This document shows, one piece after another, positions 34,323 through 43,702 of a stretch of 64,000 bases of DNA. The DNA lies in assembly GCA_963751955.1 (NCBI GenBank), contig CAVVWM010000009.1, forward strand, positions 248,001 to 312,000, in the 5' to 3' direction. How positions within the stretch are numbered: the stretch's first letter is position 1; each line of letters starts with the position of its first letter. A model generated the notes under the pieces. The model saw nothing but the letters and a program-made list of their open reading frames with translations, made no database searches and had not been told where the DNA came from. This DNA is from JABDIY01 sp963751955. GTDB taxonomy: Bacteria; Actinomycetota; Acidimicrobiia; Acidimicrobiales; SZUA-35. Both the position numbers and the translations under genes were made by a program.

Positions 34323-34328
34323 TAGGCT
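34323..34328 (+). promoter_or_regulatory. -10 box (TAGGCT) of a leaderless promoter
   Basis: TAGGCT lies 6 nt before the TTG at 34335, which supports TTG as start over the ATG at 34344. Confidence 0.4.
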
Positions 34329-34334
34329 TGCGGC

Positions 34335-35323
34335 TTGTCCTCAATGATTTCAGTGCAGGGTGTCTCGGTCGATTTCGGATCGGTCAAAGCTGTCGACGAC
34401 GTCAGCTTGGAGATTCCCAGGAACGAAGTGCGGGGTTTGCTCGGCCCCAACGGGGCCGGAAAGACAACCCTGGTGAGGGTGATCGCCACGTTGCTGAAGC
34501 CCACCGCCGGGACCGCAGTTGTGGGTGGTTACGACATCGCCAAGGACCCGAAGGCGGTCAGGTCGATGATCGGCCTTGCCGGCCAGTACGCGGCCGTGGA
34601 CGATCTCCTCACGGGTCGGGAGAACCTCGAGATCGTTGGGGCGCTCTACCAGCTTCCCAAGGCCGAAGCGAAAAGAGAGCTGACGAAGCGTTGGAACGGC
34701 TGTCGCTTACTGAAGCAGCCGATCGATTGGTGCGCACCTACTCCGGTGGCATGCGGCGGCGCCTCGACCTCGGTGCCAGCCTGGTCGGTCGACCCCAAGT
34801 ACTCATCCTCGACGAACCAACCACCGGTCTGGACCCACGCACCCGGCTCGACTTGTGGGCCTTTCTGCGTGACCTCGTGAGCGAAGGAGCGACAATCCTG
34901 CTCACCACCCAGTACCTGGAAGAAGCCGACGAGCTGGCCGACCAGATCACCGTGATCGATGCCGGGAAGATCATTGCTGATGGCACCGCCGATGAGCTCA
35001 AGGCCCGGGTGGGTGGCGACCTTGTGATGGCAACCCCGAAACGCAGAGCCGATCTGGCAGCGGTCAGTGAGATCCTGGCCGGTGTCGGCAACGGTTCAGT
35101 GCGAGTTGATGAGTCACAACTCCACGTCTCTGTCCCAGTTGAAGAGCGGGTCGAAGCACTCGTGAATGCGGCCCGAGCACTCGACCAGGCAGGTATCGAG
35201 CTCAGCGATCTGGGCGTGCAACGACCCTCGCTCGACGATGTGTTCCTGGCGATCACCGGCCACGTCGGATCGGTCGAAGATGAACCCAACGGTGGTAAGA
35301 AGAAGCGAAGGGGCCGACGATGA
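34335..35323 (+). CDS. ABC transporter ATP-binding protein, drug/daunorubicin-exporter type (one frameshift)
   Basis: The gene is read in two frames that join if one A is restored in the A-run at ~34,671. The first part has ISVQGVSVDFGSVKAVDDVS, Walker A GPNGAGKTTL and the Q-loop GLAGQYAAVDDLLTGRENL. The second has the signature TYSGGMRRRLDLG, Walker B VLILDEPTTGLDPRTR and the H-loop TTQYLEEADELADQI. The C-terminal extension (~90 residues, ending KKKRRGRR) is typical of DrrA-like exporter ATPases. It pairs with the permease that starts at 35320 (4-nt overlap). The substrate may be a lipid, glycoconjugate or drug. The deletion is probably an error. Confidence 0.85.
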
Positions 35324-36110
35324 CAGCGATTGCCAGTCCACCGGCCAGTTCCCTTTCCGGTCTCTGCAACGACGTTGTGGCCATGACCCGTCGCAACCTG
35401 CTCCGGCTCTTCCGGACACCTCAGGTCATCGTGTTCGCAACGATCCAGCCGGTGATCTTCGTGCTGTTGTTCAATTTCGTCTTCGGCGGGTTCGATCGAC
35501 TTCGCTGAAGGCGTCAACTACATCGACTTCCTGGTCCCGGGAATTCTAGTCCAGACCTCGTTGTTCGCCGCCGGGAACACCGCCATCGGCCTCACCGACG
35601 ACCTCCAGAAAGGGCGCCATCGACCGCTTCCGGTCGCTGCCGATGCATCACAGCGCAGTTCTGATCGGACGCACCAACGCTGATGCCCTGAGGGCGGCGC
35701 TCACGATGACCATCATCACGGTGGTCGGGTTCGTGGTCGGCTTCCGTACCGACCACTACGGCGGGCTGATCCTGGGTGTTCTTCTGGCGATCATTCTGGC
35801 CTACGCCTTCAACTGGGTGTTCGCTACCTTCGCCCTCTATGTGAAGGATCCCGAGGCGGCTCAGGCCGGAGCGTTCCTGCCGGTGTTCCCGCTGGTGTTC
35901 GCTGCATCCACGTTTGCACCCGTCGAGAACATGCCGGGCTGGCTCCAGCCTTTCGCCAACAATCAGCCGGTCACGGTAACGGTGAACGCTATCCGTGACC
36001 TCACCCAGGGTGTCTCCCCTGGACGGGATGCGGTCCTGTCGTTGGCGTATTCGGTGGCGATTCTTGTCATCTTCATACCCCTCGCCAGCCGCAAGTTCGG
36101 CAAGGGATAG
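35320..36110 (+). CDS. ABC-2 type permease, DrrB-like (two frameshifts)
   Basis: 262 residues if one extra G is removed at ~35,486-35,491 and another at ~35,609-35,614. The joined protein starts MTAIASPPASSLSGLCNDVV, has MTRRNLLRLFRTPQVIVFAT and a first membrane helix, then VNYIDFLVPGILVQTSLFAA and DDLQKGAIDRFRSLPM (the typical ABC-2 coupling region). Four more membrane segments follow, ending LASRKFGKG. It is the membrane half of the exporter whose ATPase overlaps it by 4 nt. Both indels lie in GGG runs. Confidence 0.85.
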
Positions 36111-36121
36111 TGACGCGCTGT

Positions 36122-36127
36122 TAGCGT
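36122..36127 (+). promoter_or_regulatory. -10 box (TAGCGT) of a leaderless promoter
   Basis: TAGCGT lies 7 nt before the ATG at 36135. Confidence 0.45.
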
Positions 36128-36134
36128 CGGGTCA

Positions 36135-37040
36135 ATGACCGACGGACTGAGCATCGTTGGCCTTCGGAAGAAGTTCGGCGACCTCGTAGCACTCGACGGT
36201 GTGTCGCTCGATGTCGCCCGGGGTTCCTTGATCGGGTTCCTCGGTCCCAACGGCGCCGGTAAAACCACCACAATGCGATCGGTGATGGGCATGGTTCGTC
36301 CTGACGCTGGAACGATCACCTGGGACGGAGCCGAAATCGGCGAGGACATCCGCCGCCGGATCGGCTACATGCCCCAAGAACGAGGCCTCTACGCCCGCAT
36401 GAAGGCCAGGGAGCAGATCGTCTACTTCGGTCAACTGGCCGGAATTGACAAGACCGAAGCAGGCCGACGGGCCGACGGGTGGCTCGAACGACTCGATCTC
36501 AGCGACCGAGCCGACTCCCTTCTCCAAGAGCTTTCCGGCGGAAATCAGCAACGGGTTCAGCTAGCTGTCGCTCTGGTCCACGAGCCCGAACTGCTCATTC
36601 TCGATGAACCCTTCGCCGGGCTGGACCCGGTGGCGGCGGAGACGATGCGTACAGTTCTGGCCGAACGAACCCACGACGGCGCCGCCGTGTTGTTCTCCTC
36701 ACATCAGCTCGACCTTGTCTCGAACCTGACCTCCGAAGCGGTCATCGTGGCGGACGGAACCGTCGTTGCGGCCGGGCCCATCGATGATCTGAGATCAAGT
36801 TCACCGGTTCGACGCTTACGAATCAGGTGGAAACAACCGGTAGAGCAGTGGACACCACTTTCGGGTTCGCTGGTGTACTTCGACGGACGAACCGCCACCG
36901 TCGAACTGTCAGCTGATACCGATTCCGCCGCGAGCATCGCCCACGCCTTGAGCGCAGGTGCGATCGACGATCTGTCGATGGAGCCGCCCGAACTCAGCGA
37001 GCTTTTCCGCGAATTGGTGGGAGCGGGGGCACAACGATGA
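36135..37040 (+). CDS. ABC transporter ATP-binding protein, NatA-like
   Basis: A 301-residue ATPase: SIVGLRKKFGDLVALDGVSL, Walker A GPNGAGKTTTM, Q-loop YMPQERGLYARM, signature LSGGNQQRVQLAVAL, Walker B LLILDEPFAGLDPVAAETM and H-loop FSSHQLDLVSNL. A C-terminal ~80-residue domain is typical of the NatA/YhaQ subgroup that exports Na+ or other ions or antibiotics. Its stop overlaps the permease start (4 nt). It is separated by 24 bp from the previous permease and has its own -10 box, so it forms a second transporter. Confidence 0.9.
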   Translation: MTDGLSIVGLRKKFGDLVALDGVSLDVARGSLIGFLGPNGAGKTTTMRSVMGMVRPDAGTITWDGAEIGEDIRRRIGYMPQERGLYARMKAREQIVYFGQLAGIDKTEAGRRADGWLERLDLSDRADSLLQELSGGNQQRVQLAVALVHEPELLILDEPFAGLDPVAAETMRTVLAERTHDGAAVLFSSHQLDLVSNLTSEAVIVADGTVVAAGPIDDLRSSSPVRRLRIRWKQPVEQWTPLSGSLVYFDGRTATVELSADTDSAASIAHALSAGAIDDLSMEPPELSELFRELVGAGAQR

Positions 37041-38197
37041 TGTGGATCATCGCCCGCCGGGAGATCGTAACCCGAGCGCGTTCCAAGCCGTTCATCATTC
37101 TCACGGCATTGCTCTTCGTAGGAGTCATCGCCGTGGCCGTGCTCGCAAACGTTCTGGGCGGTGACGATGACAAGCGGGAGATCACCATCGGAGTTGCCGG
37201 TGAGGGGGTTGAGGCTGCAGAAGTATTACGCAGCGGAAGCGCAACGCTCGATGTCGAGGTGGTGATCGACCAAGCAACCACCACTGCGGTCGAAGAGGGT
37301 GATATCGACGTCCTGTTCGACGGAAAGACTCTCACGTGGGAGGACTTCCCCGATCCACAGATCGACAGCTATGTACGGGACACTCTGTCGGCGGCACAGT
37401 TTGGAGAGCGAGCCGACGACCTCGGCCTCGATCAGGGTCAGATCCAAACATTGTTCGAGCCGGTGGAAATCGACGAAGTGCGGCTCGGTGGTGACGACTC
37501 ACAGTTCGGGCTGCGTTTCGCCGCCGCCGGGGTCTCGGGACTCGCAACCTTCATGCTCCTCCAGATCTGGGGCGCATTTCTGATGATGGGTGTGATCGAG
37601 GAGAAGTCATCAAAGGTGGTGGAAATCCTGCTCTCGCACGTGAGGCCCAGAACGCTGCTGGCCGGCAAGGTCCTCGGTCTAGGAGTGCTCGCTCTGGGTC
37701 AAATGATCATCTTGGTGGTTGGTCTGATGGTCGGGCTGCTGCTCGTTCAAGACATCGATGTGCCCAGCGGCGTGTGGACTACCGCCCCCTTGAGCCTCAT
37801 CACGTTCATCCTGGGCTTCTCGTTCTATTCGTCGATGTTTGCCGCCGTTGGATCCACCGTGTCGCGTCAGGAAGACGCCACCTCTGCCCAGATCCCAGCC
37901 ATCCTGCCGCTGATTTCGGGCTACATGATCGCTGCCTTCAGCATAGAGAATCCTGACAATCTGGCCGTCGTCATCGGGTCGTTCATTCCATTCACCGCAC
38001 CGGTGCTGTTGCCCTTCCGAAATGCATTCGCTGATCTGCCCCTGTGGGAGGTCGCACTGTCGCTCGCCATCCTCGCAGTGTCGTCGGTCCTGATGATCCG
38101 CCTTGCCGGCTGGATCTACCGGTACTCACTGCTGCGTTCAGGGGCGCGAACCACCTACGCTGATCTCTGGAGAAACCGCAACGCCGACGTGCTTTAG
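37037..38197 (+). CDS. ABC-2 type permease, NatB-like
   Basis: 386 residues. An N-terminal membrane helix (SKPFIILTALLFVGVIAVAV) is followed by a ~150-residue extracytoplasmic domain. Then come about five more helices with the conserved GVIEEKSSKVVEILLSHVRP and LLAGKVLGLGVLALGQ coupling elements typical of NatB/YhaP permeases. It works with the ATPase that overlaps its start. The export substrate is unknown. Confidence 0.88.
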   Translation: MMWIIARREIVTRARSKPFIILTALLFVGVIAVAVLANVLGGDDDKREITIGVAGEGVEAAEVLRSGSATLDVEVVIDQATTTAVEEGDIDVLFDGKTLTWEDFPDPQIDSYVRDTLSAAQFGERADDLGLDQGQIQTLFEPVEIDEVRLGGDDSQFGLRFAAAGVSGLATFMLLQIWGAFLMMGVIEEKSSKVVEILLSHVRPRTLLAGKVLGLGVLALGQMIILVVGLMVGLLLVQDIDVPSGVWTTAPLSLITFILGFSFYSSMFAAVGSTVSRQEDATSAQIPAILPLISGYMIAAFSIENPDNLAVVIGSFIPFTAPVLLPFRNAFADLPLWEVALSLAILAVSSVLMIRLAGWIYRYSLLRSGARTTYADLWRNRNADVL

Positions 38198-38209
38198 AGC
38201 AGTCGAAAT

Positions 38210-38395
38210 CTAGAAGAAGAGTGCATCCTCGGAACCGCTGGCTACCACAAACCCTGCCGCAAACACCGCAGCCAGGATCCCGAAGAAGATCGCCAGCTTG
38301 ATCACTTTCTTGAAGAAGAACAGCCCAGCCAGCCCGGCGAGGGCGATTGTGGTGACGCTGTACTGAGCGAGGTTGTCTTTGATCCAATCGATCAC
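38210..38395 (-). CDS. Small membrane protein of unknown function
   Basis: 61 residues, GTG start at 38395 with a leaderless -10 box (TAGAAT) 7 nt upstream. The sequence has one or two adjacent hydrophobic stretches (VTTIALAGLAGLFFFKK, LAIFFGILAAVFAAGFVVA) around a KKVIK turn. No family was recognised. It lies antisense to nothing and converges with the NatB-like gene. Confidence 0.55.
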   Translation of the reverse strand: MIDWIKDNLAQYSVTTIALAGLAGLFFFKKVIKLAIFFGILAAVFAAGFVVASGSEDALFF

Positions 38396-38402
38396 GTCGA
38401 CG

Positions 38403-38408
38403 ATTCTA
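38403..38408 (-). promoter_or_regulatory. -10 box (TAGAAT) of the small membrane protein gene
   Basis: On the minus strand TAGAAT lies 7 nt before the GTG at 38395. Confidence 0.45.
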
Positions 38409-38464
38409 GGAAACGCACGGTATGAAGTGGTGGCGCACCCATATCTTGGAGTACAACGGCACCC

Positions 38465-38930
38465 GTGACCTCCCGACCTTTTCGTGTTCTCGGCATTCAG
38501 CAGATCGCCATCGGCGGGCTCGACAAGTCAGTTCTCAGCGAGCTTTGGACAGGACTTTTCCGGCATAGAGAAGGTGAAGGACTACCAGAGTGAAACAGAG
38601 AACGTCGACGAAGACGTGCTCTCGATGGGGTCGGGCGCCCACGCTGTGGAAATCGATCTCATGCAGCCCATCGACCCCGATCGATCGCCCAAGGTCCATG
38701 TCCCCCCGCTCAATCACGTTGGCCTCTGGATCGACGACCTTCCCGCCGCAGTCCAGTGGCTCACGAACCAGGGCATGCGGTTCACGCCGGGCGGGATCCG
38801 CAAGGGCGCCAGCGGATTCGACGTCTGTTTCATCCATCCCAAGGGCAACGAGGCAACACCCCGAAGTGGTGAAGGGGTGCTGATCGAACTGGTGCAGGCC
38901 CCCGATGAGGTCATCGCCGCACTCGGCTGA
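38465..38930 (+). CDS. VOC/glyoxalase-family protein (one frameshift)
   Basis: Removing one C near 38,555-38,563 joins GTG at 38465 to the downstream frame and gives a 154-residue protein. It starts FRVLGIQQIAIGGLDKSVLS and continues LWTGLFGIEKVKDYQSE, LNHVGLWIDDLPAAVQWL and GFDVCFIHPKGNEATPRSGE. It ends in GVLIELVQAP, where the Glu is a metal ligand. The paired beta-alpha-beta-beta-beta modules and the three visible ligands (His, His, Glu) indicate a vicinal-oxygen-chelate enzyme. The pattern is near methylmalonyl-CoA epimerase or lactoylglutathione lyase, but the substrate is not certain. Confidence 0.75.
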
Positions 38931-39041
38931 AAGCCCAACGAAGATGACCTGAGGACTGATGGTTACCGCCCATGAACCAAGCGGTTCCCCGCCCCAGTAA
39001 CCACATCCCACGATTCTTCATGCACCAGAAGCTCACCGCGT

Positions 39042-39560
39042 ATGGTGAACCGCTACCGGATCTTGCTACCCGACCCGACCGGTTCGCCCGGTCCACTCAT
39101 AGCGTTCGCTGAGCAGAAACGGCTGAAGATCAAAGAAGAGGTGTACTTTTTCAGCGACGAGGCCAAGACCGTGCCGTTGTTCTCCTTCAAATCGCGTCAG
39201 GCCATCGACATGCATGCCCGCACAGACATTTTCGACAACACCGGGAACCAGATCGCCTGGTTCGAAAAGGACTTCAAGCAGAGCCTGCTGCGGTCCACAT
39301 GGCACCTCCATTACGGCGACACCACCGCCACCGGACAAGAACGACACATGGGCAAAGCGATCCTCCGTCGAGTATTCAGCGACCTTCCGCTCCGGTTCGA
39401 CTTCGATTTCGTCGACAACGCCACCGGGCAGGTGGTGATGTCGGTCGACCGGCAGAGATCGCTGCGGGATCGGTATGACGTCTCGGTGCACGACGAACGT
39501 ATCGACTTCCCGGCCGCTGCAGCAATGACGGTTGCCCTCGACGCGTTCATGGGTCGATGA
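39042..39560 (+). CDS. LURP-one-related/tubby-like beta-barrel protein
   Basis: 172 residues with the repeated strand pattern of the LOR (Tubby C-terminal-like) fold: LKIKEEVYFFSDEAKTVPLF, FKSRQAIDMHARTDIFDNTG and AWFEKDFKQSLLRSTWHLHY, with FDFDFVDNATGQVVMSVDRQ near the end. Such barrels may bind phospholipid headgroups. No enzymatic motif is present. It stands alone between the VOC gene and citrate synthase. Function unknown; family assignment is from the overall pattern. Confidence 0.6.
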   Translation: MVNRYRILLPDPTGSPGPLIAFAEQKRLKIKEEVYFFSDEAKTVPLFSFKSRQAIDMHARTDIFDNTGNQIAWFEKDFKQSLLRSTWHLHYGDTTATGQERHMGKAILRRVFSDLPLRFDFDFVDNATGQVVMSVDRQRSLRDRYDVSVHDERIDFPAAAAMTVALDAFMGR

Positions 39561-39735
39561 AGCGAACCAGAGCTCGAGTTCAGAACGGCGCGAAGCTGCC
39601 AATGTGAGCGGAGACTTCCAGAACCGCTACATTCGAAACCAAGAGAACCGCCCACAGAGCGCAGAAAGCACAAAGGGGTGCTCGTCGCCGTCACCGGCCG
39701 CCTGATCTGCGCAAAGACACAGCGAGGAGCTGCAC

Positions 39736-41004
39736 GTGACCGAGTCCGTGACAATCACCGACAATCGCACCGGAGAATCGGTCGAGATTCCCATCAAGGA
39801 CGGAGGCATCGATGGGAAGGCGTTCTCCAAGCACATGCCCGGTGTCTGGTTCTTCGATCCTAGTTTCAGCGCCACAGCCAGCACCGCCAGCTCGATCACC
39901 GACCTCGACGGCGCCAACGGCATCCTCCGCTACCGGGGCTACCCCATCGAGCAGCTCGCCGCGGATTCCAGCTTCCTCGAGGTCTGTTACCTCCTGCTCT
40001 TCGGAGAACTACCCGACCAGCAGCAAATGGACAACTGGGTGCACGACGTCACTTTCCACACCTACACCCACGAGAACATGCGCAAGCGGTTCATGGAAGG
40101 TTTCCACCACGACGCTCACCCCATGGGAATGCTGGTGAGTGCAATCGCCGCGCTCAGCACCTTCTATCCCGAAGCCAAGCAAATCGACGATCCGGAGATC
40201 CGCTATAAACAGATCAACCGGTTGATCTCCAAGGTTCCGACGCTGGCCGCCATGGCCTATCGGGCCAGCATCGGTATGCCGTTCGTTTACCCGGACAACA
40301 ACCTCAACTACGCAGAAAACTTCCTGTCGATGATGTGGCGGATCGCCGAACCCCATTACGAACCCAACCCCGTGTTGGCCAAGGCTCTCGACGTTCTCCT
40401 CATCCTCCACGCCGATCACGAGCAGAACTGTTCGACCACCACGATGCGAGTGGTCGGTTCGAGTCACGCAGACCCGTATTCAGCAGCTGCAGCAGCCACA
40501 TCGGCTCTCTATGGCCCCCGTCACGGCGGCGCCAACGAAGCCGTGATTCACATGCTCAACGACATTGGCACGTACGAGAACATCGCGCCCTTCATCGAGC
40601 GGGTGAAGGCCGGCGAAGAACGTCTCATGGGTTTCGGTCACCGGGTCTACAAGGCCTATGACCCTCGGGCCCTGATCGTGAAGGAACACGCCGACCAGGT
40701 CTTCGCTGTCACCGGAAAGAGTCCACTGCTCGATATCGCCTTGAAGCTGGAAGAAATCGCTCTCGAGGACGACTACTTCAAGAGCCGGAACCTCTACCCC
40801 AACGTCGACTTCTACACCGGCCTCATCTACCAGGCGATGAACTTCCCCCTCGATATGTTCACCGTGTTGTTCACCATTGGCCGCATGCCCGGTTGGCTGA
40901 GCCATTGGCAGGAGATGCTGGAACAAGATCAGCGGATCAGTCGGCCTCGTCAGCTGTATGTCGGACCGGCGGAACGCAAGTACGTTCCGATGTCGGAGCG
41001 ATAG
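39736..41004 (+). CDS. gltA: Citrate synthase
   Basis: A 422-residue type II citrate synthase that condenses oxaloacetate and acetyl-CoA at the entry to the TCA cycle. Motifs: GILRYRGYPIEQLAADSSFL, YLLLFGELP, ALDVLLILHADHEQNCST, the catalytic His in GPRHGGANEAV, GFGHRVYKAYDPRA with the second His, and the Asp/Arg end at NVDFYTGLIYQAM. GAGGAG lies 6 nt before the GTG. It is convergent with the GNAT-acyl-CoA-synthetase gene, which may regulate acetyl-CoA enzymes. Confidence 0.96.
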   Translation: MTESVTITDNRTGESVEIPIKDGGIDGKAFSKHMPGVWFFDPSFSATASTASSITDLDGANGILRYRGYPIEQLAADSSFLEVCYLLLFGELPDQQQMDNWVHDVTFHTYTHENMRKRFMEGFHHDAHPMGMLVSAIAALSTFYPEAKQIDDPEIRYKQINRLISKVPTLAAMAYRASIGMPFVYPDNNLNYAENFLSMMWRIAEPHYEPNPVLAKALDVLLILHADHEQNCSTTTMRVVGSSHADPYSAAAAATSALYGPRHGGANEAVIHMLNDIGTYENIAPFIERVKAGEERLMGFGHRVYKAYDPRALIVKEHADQVFAVTGKSPLLDIALKLEEIALEDDYFKSRNLYPNVDFYTGLIYQAMNFPLDMFTVLFTIGRMPGWLSHWQEMLEQDQRISRPRQLYVGPAERKYVPMSER

Positions 41005-41020
41005 GGGTCTGACCCTCAGG

Positions 41021-43634
41021 TCACGCTGTTCGAACCGACTCCAGCGGGTTCTCGGGCCAGCGTCGGAGCCGTATCGACACGTCCACGGCTACCGCGCCGA
41101 CATCGGAGAGCAGAACAGGGTTCAGATCGATGGTGGCGAGGTCGCTCACGCATGAGGCCAGAACCGACATCCGTTGGATGATGGCGAGAAGGGGTCCTGA
41201 GTTATGCCCACCGGTCAATGTTTCGAGATCCTTGCTCGTCGAGGAGGCGTTGGATGTCCGCCTGATCGGCCGGGAGGACCAATCGTTCGAGGTAGGGATA
41301 GTCGGACCGCCCCATTCCACCGATTCCTATGAATAGGTGTGACCCTGACCTGGGGCTTTGATCAAGCGTGATCCGAAGATGAGCCCCGGTCCCCTGCATG
41401 TGTTGGATGATCAAGGGCCGATCCGGTGAGCCACCCATTCGTCTGAACGCCCGGCGGAGGTGCTGCCGGTGCCGAATATCGAGAACGGTTCCGCCGGCCT
41501 CGCCGGCACGACGATCACTTCGCCAGGACGCTTTGAGCGCCACCGGGTAACCCAGATGGTCGGCTGCATCGGCGGCTTCGGATTCAGAGGTCACGAGTTG
41601 CGTGGGGGCCATTGGTAGCTCGAGTGAGTTGTAGAACGCAGCGGCCACCGTTTCGTATGTCTCCAAGTGCCGCTCGACCCTGTCGCCCAGCAGGGAAGCC
41701 ACCTCGGCCGCAACCTCGTCGCAGTCCTCGACAACAGGACCAGCACCGCCCTCGTGAGCCGCCCGCCACAGCGAATAACGAGCCATCCGGCCCAATGCAT
41801 CAGCGGCCTGCTCCGGATAGGCGAACGTTGGCGGCCGGTGCACGGTGGAATTCTCACCGACCAGGTTGACGGCCACCACGGGTTTGCTCACTGCCCGGTC
41901 GACATCGGCCACGATCTGAGCCAATTCCGTAGCCGGCAGCGCCGGTGTGGGGACCAGGGCGAGCAGCACCGAGTCGACCGCCTCGGACAGGGCAGCAGCC
42001 ACAACCGCCCGTTCGAACGTGTGACTGTCGGTGGTCTGGGTGAAGGTGAGGCTATCCGCATCGTCAACCAAGATCGATCCCGCCTCCTCCGCCAGTGCTC
42101 CCACTACAGCAGTGTCGGATGGCGACACCAACACAAGTCCCGCCTTCTCACACGCCGACCGGGACAGCTTGGCCACCGAGGCAGCATTCGACACCACCAC
42201 CACCGAGAGGCCAGCTGGCAAAGGCTGGGAACTCATCAAGCGGACCTGATCAACCAGATCCGCAACATGGTCGACCAGAACAACGCCGCCGGCCTCGGCC
42301 ACTGCAGCGAGGTCCGGGTCGGCGGGGGTTACAGCCACCACCGGTTTCACCAAGCTGATCCGTCGGGCGACCCGCACGAAGTTGCGCGGGTTGCCGAAAT
42401 TCTCCAGGTACAGGGCGACCGTCTTGGTTCGCTCGTCGGTGATCCAGTACTGAAGCACGTCGTACACCGACACATCAGCTCGAAGACCGGCTGACATGAA
42501 CGTGCTGACTCCAAGACCCAACCCGGCGAACTGGGACAGAATGGCTGCGCCCAACGGCCCGGACTGTGACAACAATCCGACATCGCCGGCCGGAACCTCC
42601 ACTGGCAGGAAGTGAGCCCGCAATCGCACTGCGGGGTCGGTGTTCACAACGCCGAAGCTCAGCGGGCCCACGAGTCTGATCCCACCATCTCGCACCAAAC
42701 GAACGAGTTCTGCGAGCCGCTGACGACCTTGGGCCACTTCGTCGGTGAACCCGGAGGACACGACTATCACGGCCTTGACTCCTGCCGCGATGCACTCTTG
42801 CACCGCTCCGAATACCGAATCGGCGGGAATCGCAACGATCGCCAGATCAACCGGGTCTTCGAGATCGGTGATCAAGGCTGCGGTTTCGACACCGAGGATC
42901 TTACGTTTGGCGTGGCTATTGATAGCCACGATCCGACCCTGGAAGTCGCCATTCACGATCGATCTCAGAAGTTCGTGGCCAACCGATCCCGCTTTGCGAC
43001 CGGCGCCGACCACTGCGACCGATGTCGGATTGAAAAAACGTTCCACCGCCCGGGAGCGGCTCAGCTGATCGCGGCTGTCGATGGCACCTTGAGCCGACCG
43101 GGGGTTGCCGATTCCCAGTGTCACCGCGATTGAACCGTCTTCGAACCGGGAGGTCACATCGAATCCGGCGCCCTTGAACACAGCCAGCATCCGATAGTTC
43201 TCGGGCAAAACAGTGGCAGTGAAGGTGGTGATGCCCTGGGCCCGGGCCCGTTGGGCAAGGTATTCGAGCATGAGCGTGGCCAAGCCCCGGCTGTGATGGG
43301 CGTCATCTACAAAAAAGGCGACCTCGGCCGAATTGTCGGTGCTGTTCTCACCTTCATAGCGAGACACCGCCACCATTTCGTCGCCGATGAGCGCAACGAA
43401 CGCCATCCGCTCTTGGTAATCAACGGTGGTGAAACGGGTGAGTTCATTCTCGTTCAAGTGTGGCCGGAACCGGAAGTACCGGAAGTAGATACTCTCCTGA
43501 GATTGACGGTCGTGAAACCGTTCCATCCGTTCAGCATCGTCGGGTCGGATCGGACGTACCCGAACCGTGGCACCGTCTTTCAGCAGTGCGTCGGTCTCCC
43601 ACTGCTCGGGATATCCGTCGGGAAGATCGACCAC
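41021..43634 (-). CDS. GNAT acetyltransferase fused to ADP-forming acyl-CoA synthetase-like domains (Pat, type II; one frameshift)
   Basis: Joining two frames by removing one base at ~41,210-41,222 gives about 870 residues. The N-terminal GNAT domain (~1-190) has RGLATLMLEYLAQRARAQGI (the acetyl-CoA loop). Then come the CoA-binding domain (VAVVGAGRKAGSVGHELL), a succinyl-CoA-ligase-like domain with GPLSFGVVNTDPAVRL and LSQSGPLGAAIL, and a C-terminal ATP-grasp domain ending in a short IQRMSVLASCVSDLATIDLN segment. The N-terminal GNAT order is that of actinobacterial protein lysine acetyltransferases that inactivate acyl-CoA synthetases. In the family the synthetase half has usually lost catalysis. 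A -10 box lies 6 nt before GTG. Confidence 0.85.
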
Positions 43635-43640
43635 CCCGGA

Positions 43641-43646
43641 ATACTA
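43641..43646 (-). promoter_or_regulatory. -10 box (TAGTAT) of a leaderless promoter
   Basis: On the minus strand TAGTAT lies 6 nt before the GTG at 43634. Confidence 0.5.
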
Positions 43647-43702
43647 CGAGCGGCGTGCGCCCCACTGCCATTTACCGCTGAGGCTTGTGCGGTAGACATC
43701 TG

